Shown here piece after piece: positions 20,259 through 31,612 of a stretch of DNA of 64,000 bases; positions within the stretch are counted from its first letter, which is position 1, and each line of letters starts with the position of its first letter. The notes beneath the pieces are model-generated. The model had not been told where the DNA came from and ran no database searches. It saw only the letters and a program-made list of their open reading frames with translations. The position numbers and the translations under genes were made by a program. This stretch comes from Protopterus annectens (lineage: Eukaryota; Chordata; Ceratodontiformes; Protopteridae): assembly GCF_019279795.1 (NCBI RefSeq), contig NC_056739.1, positions 13,282,968-13,346,967 of the forward strand, read 5' to 3'.

Positions 20259-20420
20259 GAAGTCATGTACTTACCATAACATTCCATGCGAGTTGTTCAT
20301 CTCGCCTTCATTCTTTACTGATGGGTTTGGATCCGATCCCTCAGCTCCGATACAGCCAATTGCAAAGCTCAAAGTCTTCAAATAGCTCGAGGCCAAGTCC
20401 CTATCCCATGATGCACCTGT
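20259..20420 (-). repeat. DIRS C left terminal inverted repeat
   Basis: Begins GAAGTCATGTACTTACCATA after an A5 run. Shares CTATCCCATGATGCACCTGTG with the right repeat in reverse complement. The hairpin motif here has decayed (GGATCCGATCC..AGCTCCGA); the right copy at about 26490-26515 keeps CGGAGCCGA and TCGGCTCCG. Confidence 0.85.
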
Positions 20421-20568
20421 GAATTACCTCAGATCTTGTTTGCTGCGCATACTAATACCATATGTCATTGTTACATTCCTAGAGAAAAGGAAGAGAAGGT
20501 TTAGCAACTAGGATGGATTTAGCATCTTGGTCATCTATCAGCCCAGGATGGGGAAGAAGGGAGGGACG

Positions 20569-20672
20569 TAAGAATGAAGGCAAGATGAACAACTCACATG
20601 GAACGTTATAGTAAGTACATAACTTTTTTATGTGAAGTTGTTCAATCTCACCATTCATTCTTTACTGATGGG
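20569..20672 (-). repeat. DIRS C internal complementary region
   Basis: The first half is complementary to 20259-20320; the second half (ATGTGAAGTTGTTCAATCTC) is complementary to the right terminus at 26541-26560. The join is an A/T run, ACTTTTTTATG. Confidence 0.85.
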
Positions 20673-20704
20673 TAGTGTCTCAAACACCATCAACCCTAGG
20701 TGGC

Positions 20705-22027
20705 TCACGGGAGTATATTTCTCAGGACCATGGATCCAAAGCAGGCCCTGTCCCTGGAGGCATTGTCAACTTTGTAATGAGTGATAAAGGTATGAGGTTT
20801 TGACCAAGTGGCTGCTGCACAAATGTTTTCAATGGGAAGTCTGGCAGAAAAAGCAGATGATGTAGAAACTGCTCTGGTTGAGTGAGCTTTAATCTTGTGT
20901 TGCAAAGGCATATTGGCAGCTGAATAGGCAAAAGTGATACAATCAGATAATCATTTAGACAGTGTTGTTTTAGCCACTGGTCTCCCTTTTCTGGAGTCTG
21001 AGAATGAAACAAAAAGCTGGTCTGATTTCCTGAAATCTTTTGTTCTATCCAAATAAAATCTGAGCTGTCTGTGAACATCAAGTTTGTGCAGCATATACTC
21101 TAAATTGTTAGAATGATTGAGGAAGAAACTGGCAAATCTATAACTTGGTTGAGATTGGTTTCAGAGCAAACTTTGGGCCAGAATGAGGGATATGTTCTAT
21201 GTGAAACTCTGTCCGCATGTAATATCAAATAGGGAGGCTTGATGGATAAAGCCTGAAGCTCTGAGACTCTGTGGGCAGAAGTGATAGCTACCAGAAGGAT
21301 GGTCTTCCAAGACAAAAATTTGAGATCACAAGATGAAGCGATGGTCTTCCAAGACAAAAATTTGAGATCACAAGATGAAGTGAAAGAATTATAAGTGAGA
21401 GCATAAAATTTAGATTTCATGGGGAATAGGGAGATTTCACAGGTGGCCTAATATGAAAAGTCCCTTTGAGAAATGCTTTGGATAACTTGTGAGACATGAT
21501 ATTCAAACCTTAAAATCCAAGATGAAAATTAGAGACAGCAATCAACTGAACCCAAACTGTTGCTGCTGCAGCTCCTTTATTGAAAATCATAGTCAAGAAT
21601 TTTAATATGGAAGCCATAGAAGCTTGGTAAGGATCAATATTATTTTAGAGGCCCATATAGAGAATTTCTTCCATTTGCTCAGATATAGCTTTCTGGTAGA
21701 AGATTTATGAGAGGACAAAAGGATCTGTTTTGTCTCATTGGAAAGGTTATGGAACCTGGCTATGATGGGAACTGGAGCAGCCAAGCTGTTAGCTTCAGGG
21801 ACTGCAAGGAAGGATGAAGATCCCCCAATGGATGTGTAAGAAGGTCTGGAACTGGGTCCAGGATCCAAGGATCCTCCAAAAGATGAAGTTGAAGGAAGGG
21901 GAACCAAATCTGATGAGGCCAATGAGGGGCTATAAGAATGATGGTCCTTCCCAGGGATTTTGCTTTCTGTAAAACCTTGGGTATCAATGGGATTGGTGGA
22001 AATGCATAGAGGAGACCCGGAGGCCAA
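20705..22027 (-). pseudogene. DIRS C tyrosine recombinase, broken
   Basis: Three pieces are readable: 22027-21602 (N-terminal core, STRKLYLSKWKKFSIWA), 21420-21100 (arginine block AITSAHRVSEL) and 20911-20705 (HSTRAVSTSSAF, then HYKVDNASRDRACFGS to the stop). The catalytic Arg, His-x-x-Arg and Tyr are all present. A 42-bp tandem duplication (21298-21339, 21340-21381) repeats SSCDLKFLSWKTI in frame just upstream of the arginine block. Frameshifts separate the pieces. The end is followed by the complementary region, as in A1. Confidence 0.8.
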
Positions 22028-23451
22028 TCATGTACGAGTGCATCCCTTGAGGTTTCCCCCGGAGAGGGAATCAAAGCAAAAGAGCTTCTGCATTTCGTGT
22101 TCATGTGGCTGGCAAAAAGGTCACAGCAAGGCTGGCCCCATCTGCAGAATATCCTGTCCGCCAATTCTATCTAGAGGGACCACTTGTGGGGCAACAAGAT
22201 TGCCCTGTTCAGTTTGTCTGATATCACGTTGGATCTCCCCGGGATGTGCATTGCCAACAGAAAGCACTGGGTGGAAACAGCCCACTGCCAAACTCTGAGA
22301 GCCTCTCGACAAAGTGGGTAAGACCTGGTTCCTCCTCGTTTGTTCACATACCAGACCACTGACATGTTGTCTGTCTGAATCACAATCATGCCCAGAGGAA
22401 GAGAGTCCTGGAAGTACTGCAATGCTAAAATTACTGCCCTCATCTCTAGGACATTGATATGCAGATGTGTTTCTTGGTCGGTCCATTTGCCTTGGGCAGT
22501 CTTTCCCTGAAAATGCCCCCCCCACCCTATCAGGGAAGTGTCCGTGGTCACAGTGGCTGCTGGAGGGGGTAGCACAAATGGGCGTCCTATCATGAGATGG
22601 AGTGAGGTCAACCACCACTGCAGGTCCTTCTTGCAAGAATTTGCGATCATTATAGTATGATCCATGGGTAGCTCCTGGTAAGACCACTGAATGAACAACA
22701 GCCATTGAAGAACCCGCATATGCATCTGAGCAAGTGTTATGGCTAGAATTGCTGCTGCAATCATGCCTAATACTTTCAGAACTTCTGGTGCTGGTGCTTT
22801 GTGTTTTGATAACTGGATGTTGACATGTTGATGAATTAGAATGACTCTTTCCAATGGAAGTCTTAGAGTGATGGTGGAGATGTCCAACTCTGCTCCGATA
22901 AAAATTATATGCTGCGATGGCAACAAGACAGATTTTTCTGAGTTGATTGCAATGCCAAGGTGATTGCAGAGTGATAGAGTGGACTCCCTGGCCTGGATGG
23001 GTTGATGCCGGGTGGTGGCGGTAAGGAGCCAATCGTCTAGGTACGGAAACACCTGGAATCCTGGATATCTCAGGTGAGCCGTGACCACTGCCATGCATTT
23101 GGTGAACACTCTGGGGGCTGTAGTGAGACCAAAGGGCAGGGCTCGAAACTGGTAGTGACTGACTCCCAGCCAGAAATGCAGATGATCCCTGGATGGTCTG
23201 GCCATTTTTATGTGGTAGTACGCATCCGTGAGATCTATCAAGCACATTCAATTGTCTTTCACTAAAAAGGAATGTATAGACAGAAGCATGACCATCCAAA
23301 ACTTCTCTTTCTTTACGTATTGGTTCAGTCTGCTGAGGTCCAATATGGGTCTCCAGTCCCCTGTCTTCTTTGGAACCAAAAAGAATCTTGAGTAATTTCC
23401 GGACCCTGTTTGGTCTGCTCGGACTGGTTGGATGACTCTTTTTGTTAGCAA
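21760..23451 (-). pseudogene. DIRS C reverse transcriptase-RNase H, three stops
   Basis: A frame runs from 23451 (NYSRFFLVPKKTGDWRPILD) to TGA 23248-23250, where the tryptophan of KDNWMC stands in A1. It then runs 358 codons (23247-22171) with DAYYHIKM, FRALPFGLTTAPRVFTKCMA, FPYLDDWLL (YLDD at 23032-23043), TTDTSLIGWGG, NVLEMRAV and QTDNMSVVWY. After a stop at 22171 the same frame continues to 21760 (RWGQPCCDLFASHMN). RNase H catalytic residues are conserved. The C-terminal part overlaps the recombinase in another frame. Confidence 0.85.
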
Positions 23452-23595
23452 CGTTTGGACCTCTAAAGTTGCCTGTTCCCTGTAAATGGGTGGAATGCCC
23501 AGGATTTTTCTTACGATTGGAGTGGGTGTGGCGAAAGGAATGAAATACCCCCTGGAAATGATACTTTGTATCCAGCTGTCTTTTGTTATTTTGAG

Positions 23596-25775
23596 TCAGG
23601 TGTCTGAGTACAAAGACAAGCGACTGCCGACTGCCTCCAGAGCAGGACACTCAGGACTCCTCTCGGGAGCGCTGGTAGGGCTTCCCAGAGAAGTGATCTC
23701 TGTCACCCTAGTGTTGCAGACCCCCTCAACCACGAGGGCAGCATCTTCCATTATTACCCCCTCCTCTGCCCCTGGAGGGGGGTTCACCACGTGTGTCCTG
23801 AAAGGCTCCTTGGGCTTTTTGGAACCACATTTTTCCTCACAGTTGACCTTTGGGATAGGGTCGGGTAGGGGTGTAAAAATGGACCCCAGTGGCAGACAGA
23901 GTCTTCCCATCCTGTTCACATCTGGTTAAGGTTTCCTTCACTTTAGGCCCGAAAAGGGACGAGCCATCAAAGGGAGTGTTCATGAAGGATGATTTGAAGG
24001 GCTCTGCGAAGGAACACAAGCGCATCCAGGAATGCCTCCTAAGAGCGATTCCTGTACCCGCTGCCCTACTCGTTCCATCAGCTGCAAAGGATATGAGACA
24101 CATGGATGACATGACAACAGAATTAAGGGCAGCAACTTAGTTGGAGGCTCCTGCAGCCACTGTACCCTGAAGAGTATCTCCCAACTCCTTAATGAGATCT
24201 CTTTGTAATCTAGTGAAGTGGGTTAAGTAGTTCAGCGAATGGAGAGCAAAGGTCGCTGAACTGAACATGTGCTTCCCATATCTATCCATAATCCTGGAGT
24301 CTCTATTAGGAGGATGGATGGAAGAGGAAGTCTCAGACATGTCCTTCTTGGTGGCTGCCACTGCGACCACCATGGCATCAACCGGAACACCTTTGGTTAA
24401 ATATGCTTTATCCAGCGGGGCAGAAATAAACTTATTAGGCCCCTTAGGGACAAGCTCCATAGTATCTGAAGACTCCCACTCCCTTCGTGAGACCAGCTGC
24501 ATCAACTCATTGAAGGGTGGAACCACCCAATAGGTGGAGGGCTGAGACCCGAAAGCCTTCAGGAGAACTGACTCATCCTCAGTAGGGTCTTTGCACTGCC
24601 AGTCACCCCTCTGCCTAAGGATCTCAAGAATCTCAGTCAATGAGATATTCTCAGAGGAGGACCGTGCGGACCTGACTCATCTAAGTCAGTATCCCATGTG
24701 AGAGACTCCTGTGGGGAGTCTAGGTGCTTCCTATTGCATGATCTCTTCCTGGGAACCTCATCAGTGGGGGTCTCTGGTGAGGTCTTCCTGAGGCTCTGGG
24801 TCTCTATGCTTGGTCAGGTTGTGATGCAGAAGTAGACACATGCACTTTTGGGGAGGAGAAGGGCAGACCCGAGGTCCAGGATGTCCTTGGAGACATGAAT
24901 CTCCTCATGGCATCGAACGTACCTCCGCTCCGATGTGAGGGAGCCAACTGATCTGAGGAAACCATCGACACACCTGGCACTGGGACAGTGGGCTCTGAGC
25001 CCGAGGTAGGAGCTGAGCTCAACTGATCCGAGGTCCCGAGAGGCAAAGTTGAAACTGACAAGTCGGTTTGACTGTGCTCCCCGGACCCGACCAGAGAGTG
25101 TCGGCTCTTAGAGTCCTCGATAGGCACCAAGGATGTCAGAGTACACAGAGCCTAAGACACTGGGGCAGGCGTCGGCTCCGAGGGTTCTACTAACATCAGG
25201 TCTGCCTTCCCTGGCTCTGAAGGACCAGCATGGCTCGGAAGAGGAATAGTAATAGTCGATGCAATGGTCTTTGGCTCTGAAGCCAATTTGGTCGAAGTCG
25301 ATATTTTGGCTAATGCCGGTGCCGACAACAGCTTCTGTACCACAAAATCCAAATCCAGATCAGACAGGTTGACAGAAGATTGAGATGATCGTACTGAAGG
25401 TGGTACCGACTGGAGAATAGGACTCTTCGGAACTTCAGAGACCGGTTCCAAGACTGGGGACTGGCTCCAAAAGGAAACGATTGTCGGCTCTGAAGGCAGT
25501 GGAGCCAAAGTTGATGACTTCTTCAATTTTTTTGAGTCCAAAGTCTTGGAAGACTTTGAAGACCAACTGAAACCATCCTGGTCACTCAAAGCTTCCTGAA
25601 AGGAAGGCTTCAACAAGCCTCTATCAATTAGTTTTCTCTTCCTTTCCTGTGGGACCCTAGAGGAGAAGGAATGACATATGGCACAATTGTCTTGCAAATG
25701 CATAGCCCCTAGACAAAAAAAACACAGTTGATGTGGCGGTCTGTGACTGACATATTCTGGCCATACTTTGGGCAC
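23596..25775 (-). pseudogene. DIRS C gag, broken
   Basis: Pieces from the N-terminus: 25775-25152 (Cys/His motif with CFFCLGAMHLQDNCAICHSF; the first Cys pair lies just upstream near 25790 but is shifted), a Ser/Pro/Glu-rich region with SEP and GSEP repeats, 25130-24804, the helical core 24640-24137 and 24112-23837 (RLQRDLIKELGDTLQ, ALRRHSWMRLCSFAEPFKSS), and a Pro/Gly tail to 23596. Stops and frameshifts separate them. GGCTCC/GGCTCT motifs recur in the Ser/Pro region, matching the GGAGCC hairpin of its own terminal repeats. Confidence 0.8.
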
Positions 25776-25917
25776 TTTTTAAACCCAGATTTTTGATGTT
25801 TATTTTGATCAGCTATAGTAGAAACAGAAGATATTTACTATTAACCTGCAAAAAAACTACAACAGTAAATTTTCTCAATAGCAAATACAGGCAAGCCTTA
25901 ATAAAAGCAGGCTAAAC

Positions 25918-25924
<7 letters not shown>

Positions 25925-25962
<38 letters not shown>
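25925..25962 (-). repeat. (CA)n in the DIRS C leader
   Basis: About 18 CA units between gag and the right terminal repeat, (GU)n in the element RNA. The 25963-26400 leader is otherwise AT-rich, without frames. Confidence 0.95.
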
Positions 25963-25966
<4 letters not shown>

Positions 25967-26399
25967 AGGTGATACCACACAAGCAGACTATGCAACAAAC
26001 ACAGATAGCTGCTAAAAGAATAACCTATCTAATACAAACGTTACTAAGCCTATATAGGCAAGCTATACCACACACAATCTCAGAAAAATACAACTATCTA
26101 AGGAAAAATGACAAATGTCACTAAATAGCCTTATCTATAGAACAAGGTTTACTGTACAAGCTTTATATAAAACTCGACGGCTAGACAGACCACACCTAGA
26201 ATAACTACTACTAACTAGGCCTAAAAGGGGCCAACTAGAAATATATAAGAAATGAGAAGGGAAAACACACTCAAAGCTATATACACAATGCTAACTAACT
26301 ACTATATACTATCTATCAAAAAACTTTTAGAAAAGATTTTTAATGAAAATTTTGCTTATCTGGCCTGAGCTAAGTCAGAACCTCTGATCTGTTACAGTG

Positions 26400-26560
26400 G
26401 CAAACTAGATCTGAGGTAATTCACAGGTGCATCATGGGATAGGGACTTGGCCTTGAGCTATTTGAAGACCTCGAGCTTTGCAATTGGCCATATCGGAGCC
26501 GAGGGATCGGCTCCGAACCCATCAGTAAAGAATGAACGGTCAGATTGAACAACTTCACAT
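26400..26560 (-). repeat. DIRS C right terminal inverted repeat
   Basis: Reverse complement of the inner left repeat (ATGCACCTGTGAATTACCTC at left). Hairpin CGGAGCCGA / TCGGCTCCG around GGA at about 26494-26514, then GAACCCATCAGTAAAGAATG and terminus CTTCACAT. Confidence 0.88.
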
Positions 26561-26626
26561 AATTTATTTCCAGTTGTAACCTCTCTGTCCTCAAGGAGCC
26601 AAAGGTTGGGGGAAGGAGGGTGGGAT

Positions 26627-26732
26627 GCAAGAATGAAGGCGAGATGGACAAGACACATGGAACATTATGGTGAGTACATAGCTTCTTTATGTGATGTTGT
26701 CCTATTTCGCCTTCATTCTTAACTCGTTGGGA
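26627..26732 (-). repeat. DIRS D internal complementary region
   Basis: Left half complementary to the D left end at 16661-16720 (AGAAG.TATGTACTCACCAT). The second half predicts a D right end of the form GACAACATCACAT, which is not found in the window. Confidence 0.8.
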
Positions 26733-26764
26733 CAGGGTCCCTAACACCATAAATCTTGGGTGGC

Positions 26765-28048
26765 TCAAGGGAGAATATTCTTCAGAACAGTGGAGCCAAA
26801 ACAGGTCCTGTTCCTGGTGGCCAAATTAACTTTGTAATGAGTGATAAAGGTATGAGGCCTTGCCCATCTTGCTGCAGCACAAATGGTATCAATTGGTAGA
26901 CTCACCCAAAAGCAGAAGAGGTTGCTATGGCTCTTGTAGAATGACCTTTTACTTTGTCGGGGAGTTCTTTGAGATTTGTAAGTAAAAGCAATACAATCTG
27001 ATAGCCATTTTGAAAGTGTGACTTTTGATACAGGAGCGCTTTTCTTGTAGTCTGAAAATGATACAAATAATTGGTGAGATTTTCTGAAGTCCTTTGTCCT
27101 ATGTAAGTAGAAACGTAATTGTCTATGTACATCTACTGCTCTATCATATATTCTGCCTTGTTGCCATAGTTGGGGGAAAAAAACTAGTAGGTCTGTGGAT
27201 TGGTTCAAATTAGATTCTGAACATACTTTGGGTAGAAGGGATGGGTTTGTTCACAGGGATACTCTGTGGAATAGCATGTAGAGGAGCTTTATTGACAATC
27301 CTTGTAGCTCAGAAACTCTTCTAGTAGAAGTGATAGCTATCAAAAGGATTGTCTTCCAAGTTAAAAACTTTAGATCACAGGATGATGCAGGTTCAAAAGG
27401 GGGAAGAATCAAATAGGATAAGACAAAGTTCAGGTCCCATAGTGCTGGAGGGGCTTTAATGGGTGGTTTTAATAAACTACTGCCCTTAAGAAAAATCTTG
27501 CAAAGTCTGTGGGACATCACATTTGTCCCCGATTCACCTATATGCAAATTAGATATCGCTGTTAACTGAACTCAAATAGTAGCTGCAGTTGCACCTTCAT
27601 TAAATAGCTTTGCCAAGAATTCAAGAATGGAAGCTATAGGGGCAGAGAAGGGATCAATGTGGTGATTCAAGGCCCAAGAAGAAAATCTCTTCCATTTGCT
27701 TGTATATAACTTCCTCATTGAAGCCTTATGAGATGAGATCAAGATATGTCTCACTGATGGAGAAAGGTTAGGGAGCCTGGCTATGTTTGGAATCGGAGCA
27801 GCCAAGCTGTCAATTTCAGGGTTTGAAAGGAGGGGTGGAGCATCCCTGATGCACGAGTCAGAAGGTCTGGAACTGGGTCCAGAATCCATGGCACCTCTAC
27901 GAGATGAGGCCAAAGGAAGGGGAACCAGATTTGATGAGGCCAGTATTGGGCGACGAGTATCAAATTCCTTCCCAAGGAACTGGCTTTCTGAAGAACTTTG
28001 GGTAACAACAGAAAGAGAGGAAAGGCATAGAGGAGACCCAAGGGCCAA
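26765..28048 (-). pseudogene. DIRS D tyrosine recombinase, broken
   Basis: Pieces 28048-27572 (MRKLYTSKWKRFSSWALNHH), 27547-27251 (AITSTRRVSELQGLSIKLL with the catalytic Arg) and 27208-26765 (VDVHRQLRFYLHRTKDFRKS, KVTLSKWLSDCI, then FITHYKVNLATRNRTCFGS to the stop, holding the Tyr). The His-x-x-Arg block is shifted: it reads GHSTRAIATSSAF in the frame of 27132-26902. The order and the neighbouring complementary region are as in A1. Confidence 0.8.
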
Positions 28049-28189
28049 TCATGAACAAGTGCATCCCTTGGTGACTCGTCCGGATGGGGGGATTAGGGCA
28101 AGAAATGCTGCATTTGGCATTTATGTATGTGGCAAAAAGGTCACAGCAAGGCTGGTCTCATTTGCGGAAAATCATTTCCGCTACTTCTT

Positions 28190-29564
28190 GTTTTAGGGAC
28201 CACTTGTGAGGTTTGTCTGCTATCATCTTGAATTTCCCCGGGATGTGCACTGGGAGGAGGTCGCCCACTGCCATACACTCAGTGCCTCCCTGACACAGGG
28301 GGTAAGACCTGGTTCCTCCTTGTTTGTTTATGTATCACATAACCGACATGTTGTCTGTCTGTATTGCAATAGTTCCTAGCAGAAGAGAGTCTTGGAATGC
28401 TTGCAATGCTAGAAGCACCACCCTCACCTCTGGGACACTGATGTGCAAATGGGCCTCGTGATCCTGCCAAGTGCCTTGGGTTGTCCTTCCCAGATAATGC
28501 CCCCCCCCGCCCCACCTGGGAAGCATCTGTGGTCACTATGGCTAAAGACTGTGAAAGAACAAAGAGTCAACCTAATGTCACGAGTGGAGTGAAGCCACCA
28601 ACGAAGGTCTTTCCTGCAAGATTCCATTGTCATAATTGGTGGGACATGGGTAGTTCCTGCATGGATCACTGAGTGAATAATAGCCACTGCAGGATTCTCA
28701 TATGCAGATGTGCTAATGGAATCAAGTATATTGCTGCTGCCATGGTCATCAAGATTTTCAGGACTGTTCTTGCTTGTACTTTTTTCTTGGAAAGTAGGTT
28801 GTTGACTTGATGTTGTAGGACTTGAACTCTTTTGGGAGGAAGTTTTGCCATCATTTGTGTTGTATCTAGATCTGTTCCTATAAAAACGATACACTGAGAT
28901 GGCAACAAGGCAGATTTTTCGTAATTTATTGTGATTCCTAGGTGACAGCAGAGCTGTAAGGTGGTGTCTCTTGCTTTTATTAGTAGATGCTCAGTGGTGG
29001 CTGTTAGGGCTGTTAGGAGCCAGTTGTCTAGGTATGGAAACATCCAGAATCCCTGCAGTCTCAAGTGGGCTGATACTACTTGCCTTGCATTTGGTAAAAC
29101 ACCCTGGGGGCTGTGGTGAGACCAAAGGGAAGAACTCTGAACTGGTAGTGACTGGCTCCCAGCCAGAAGATTAAGATTCTTCTGGATTACCAGTTCATCT
29201 TTATATGATAGTACCCATCCTGAAGATCTACAGAGCACATCCAATTGTCCTTTTCCAAAAACGGAAAAATGGACTGAACCGTGACTATCCAGAACTTGGT
29301 CTTTCAAATGGATTTGTTAAAGATGCTGAGATCCAGAATTGGTCTCCAGTCCCCTGTTTTCTTTGGCAAAGATCCTTCAGTAAGTTCCACATTCGATCTG
29401 GTCTGGGGGGACCTCTTGGATGACTCTTTTTCTCTAGCAGCTTTTGAATCTGAATTGCTGCTTGTTAACTCTGACTGGGAGGAACACTGGGGAATTTTGG
29501 TGAATTGAGAGGATAAAGTGAAAATGGTATTATATAACCTCTGGAAATGATCTTCTGCACTCAA
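28190..29564 (-). pseudogene. DIRS reverse transcriptase-RNase H (D or B), decayed
   Basis: 29564-29304 holds KKTGDWRPILDLSIFNKS; 29307-28666 holds the palm with FPYLDNWLLTALTATTEHLL, where YLDD has become YLDN and an ALT triplet is duplicated; RNase H follows near 28526-28335 (HISVPEVR where others read HINVLEMR, then QTDNMSV). Both the second catalytic Asp of RT and the flanking sequence are damaged, so it is inactive. This is the zone where D and B were probably joined. Confidence 0.75.
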
Positions 29565-29577
29565 ATATCTGTTATTT

Positions 29578-30249
29578 CTAGTCAGGTTCTCTGGTGCAGG
29601 CCAAACAATCAGGCCTCCTTTCAGAGTTTACCAAAGAATGATTCTCTGAACCCTTGGTTCTGCGGGCAATCTCTGCAAGACGGGTGGCGTCTGCCATTTG
29701 AGTACCCCCTCTGCCTCTGGGGGAACTTCCTCCATGTGTGCCCTGGAAAGATCCTTGGGATTTTTTAAAACACATTTTACCACCACCTCAATAATTCCTT
29801 GAAAAGGATCTTTGAGGGGTGGAAAAATGTTATGCCCATGGCAGAAAGAGTCTTTCCATCCTTCGCACACCTGGACAATGGGTCTTTAACCTTCAGGCCA
29901 AAAAGAGACATGCAGTCAAAAGGACCACTGACAAAGACTTAAAGGGCTCTGCAAAATCACATAAGTGCATCCAGGTGTGTCTCCTAATGGCAACACCTAA
30001 ACCTGCTGCTCTTGAGGTTCCTCCTGCCACATTAGAAAGCCTTATGGAGGAGGTGAATATCATAGCAGGGTAGCCAACTGAGAGGTGACAGATGCTTTCA
30101 CCTCTTCAGAAACATATCCTGAGAGGGTATCTGGCAGCTCCTTAATCAGGTCTCTTTGTAGCCGTGTGAAATGTGCCAAATAGTTCATTTTCAATGAAGC
30201 ATAGACACACTTCCCGAATCTGTCCATCATCCAGGACTCCTTGTTTTGT

Positions 30250-30280
<31 letters not shown>

Positions 30281-31345
30281 TTTAACAGAGGAACTTTCTT
30301 CCACAAGTTCCTTCTTAGTGGTCGCTGCCATGACCATCATGCATGAAAAGGCACACTCTCGGACCAAAACTGTTTATCCTCTGGAGCTGTCATGATTTTA
30401 TCAGGCTTCCTGGAAACAGGCTCAGTGGTGTCTGGATCCTGCCATGCCTGCCGCAAGATCAAGTTAATGAGTTTGTTGGCAGGAAGGGTCACCCAGGAGG
30501 TAAATGGGTCAGTACTGAATGCCTCCAGGAGTACATATTCCTCTGATGTATGGTTGCTGGGCTTCCAGCCACCTCTCTGTTTTAGGATTTTTAGGATGTC
30601 TCCGAACGAGACATCATCGGGAGGTGACCGTGGAGACCCTTTGCCCTCATCAAAATCTCTACCTTCGGTGACAGATTCAGGGGAATCTAAATATTTCCTC
30701 TTGCATGTTTTCTACTTAGGGACCTCCTCAGTGGGGTACTCTGGGGAGGTGTCAGAAGAAGTGTCGATACCCTGATGGGAAGCCTGGGGTTTCAATATCG
30801 GGTGTCCATGTGGAGACAATAGTTGAGAATCCAGACACAGAGAAGGTACAGATGTAGACAGAAGATCCAAGGGGGAAGGCACCATCTGAGTCAGGGGTGC
30901 AGACTGGGCTCTCTCCATGACTGCAAAGGTGGACCGCCCTGGCGAGGGACAGGACCCTGGATCCGAGAAGGCAAATCCATGGTCCCACCCTGCCCCGAGG
31001 ACAGTCTTCCTGAGGCTAAAGTCAGAGCAGAACTGACCATTGCTGAGACTTTGAGGTATACAGATGGCTCCAAAACTCTTAGAGTAGAGTGAAGCAAGAC
31101 CCAATATAGTAGAATTGGCTCAAAAAGTTCTCAAGATCTAAGTGAACCAAAGAGCTCAGAGCAAGCCTTGGATCCAAGAATAAAAGGATTCTTGGATCTG
31201 AAGCTGACAGGCCCGGACAACTCAGATCCAAGGGTTCCGAGATCTTCAAAGGAATAAAAGGAAGAACTGGTAATGGCTGTACAGATCTCCTGACCCAGTG
31301 GGGTAGAAGCCAAAAGGATAACTGACTGGCTCTGCACTTATTCAC
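29578..31345 (-). pseudogene. DIRS gag (B type), decayed
   Basis: From the C-terminus: Pro/Gly tail and KMCFKKSQ-like block (29775-29578), helical core fragments to 30220, a (GT)n-(G)n insertion at 30246-30280, an acidic region near 30640, a Ser/Pro region at 30710-31100 and a segment with SELSGPVSFRSKNPFILGS (31337-31131). The N-terminal Cys/His motif is not found. Motifs TGGATCCGAG, TTGGATCCAAG and CAGATCCAAG (30958-31225) match the TTGGATCCAA of the B left terminal repeat, so I assign this gag to B. Confidence 0.6.
30246..30280. repeat. (GT)n followed by a G run
   Basis: About nine GT units, then 17 G, inside decayed gag. Confidence 0.95.
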
Positions 31346-31469
31346 AGGTTACACTAGTACAAGAAAAGACAATCGGGAAATGAGAAACAAGGAAAACAAG
31401 AGTTTAGTATAAAAAAAAATACACTTATCTAATTTAAAGCTTGAGAGTCTAACAGCCAAATCTTATGCT

Positions 31470-31612
31470 GGAGGTGGCAAATGAGATCTGGGATAATTGG
31501 GGTTGGTACTTTCTGGGTAAGGGAGAACCACGAGAGTTCTAAGTTCCCACAAGCTTTTGGAATGACAGAGTCAGTCCATCAGTTGAGGAGAGAATGAAAT
31601 CTGACATCAGAT
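31470..31612 (-). repeat. DIRS B right terminal inverted repeat
   Basis: Reverse complement of 15605-15760 in blocks (GTTCTAAGTTCCCACAAGCTT, CCATCAGTTGAGG) with about 20 bp missing at the hairpin position. The end is near GACATCAGAT; L1-like sequence resumes directly after. Confidence 0.7.

Larger units (their letters stand above)
20255..26560 (-). mobile_element. DIRS retrotransposon C
   Basis: Left inverted repeat 20259-20420, internal complementary region 20569-20672, recombinase, RNase H-RT, gag, (CA)n leader, right inverted repeat 26400-26560 (terminus GAACAACTTCACAT). All coding parts have stops or frameshifts, but RT-RNase H is open over 358 codons. It sits inside DIRS D, between D's left repeat and its complementary region. 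Confidence 0.88.
16661..29564 (-). mobile_element. DIRS element D, inside B (right border uncertain)
   Basis: The left terminal repeat at 16661-16810 is complementary to the internal complementary region at 26627-26732, more than 9 kb away, so both belong to one element. In between lie hAT-like E1 (in the terminal repeat) and DIRS C (between repeat and complementary region). The recombinase follows at 28048-26765, then RNase H and RT. No right terminal repeat of D type is found. The gag further right is of B type, so D is probably joined to B by a deletion; the end given is the last part of RT. Confidence 0.65.
15572..31612 (-). mobile_element. DIRS element B, gutted by nested insertions
   Basis: The left inverted repeat (15573-15760) and the internal complementary region (15922-16042) match a right inverted repeat at 31470-31612: shared blocks CCTCAACTGATGGA, GGGAACTTAGAACTC, CCCTTACCCAGAA. 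Everything between was originally one DIRS element. Its recombinase is cut at 16660 by DIRS D, and D holds E1 and C. The outer right part (gag 30900-31345) still carries B-type GGATCC motifs. Confidence 0.75.
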
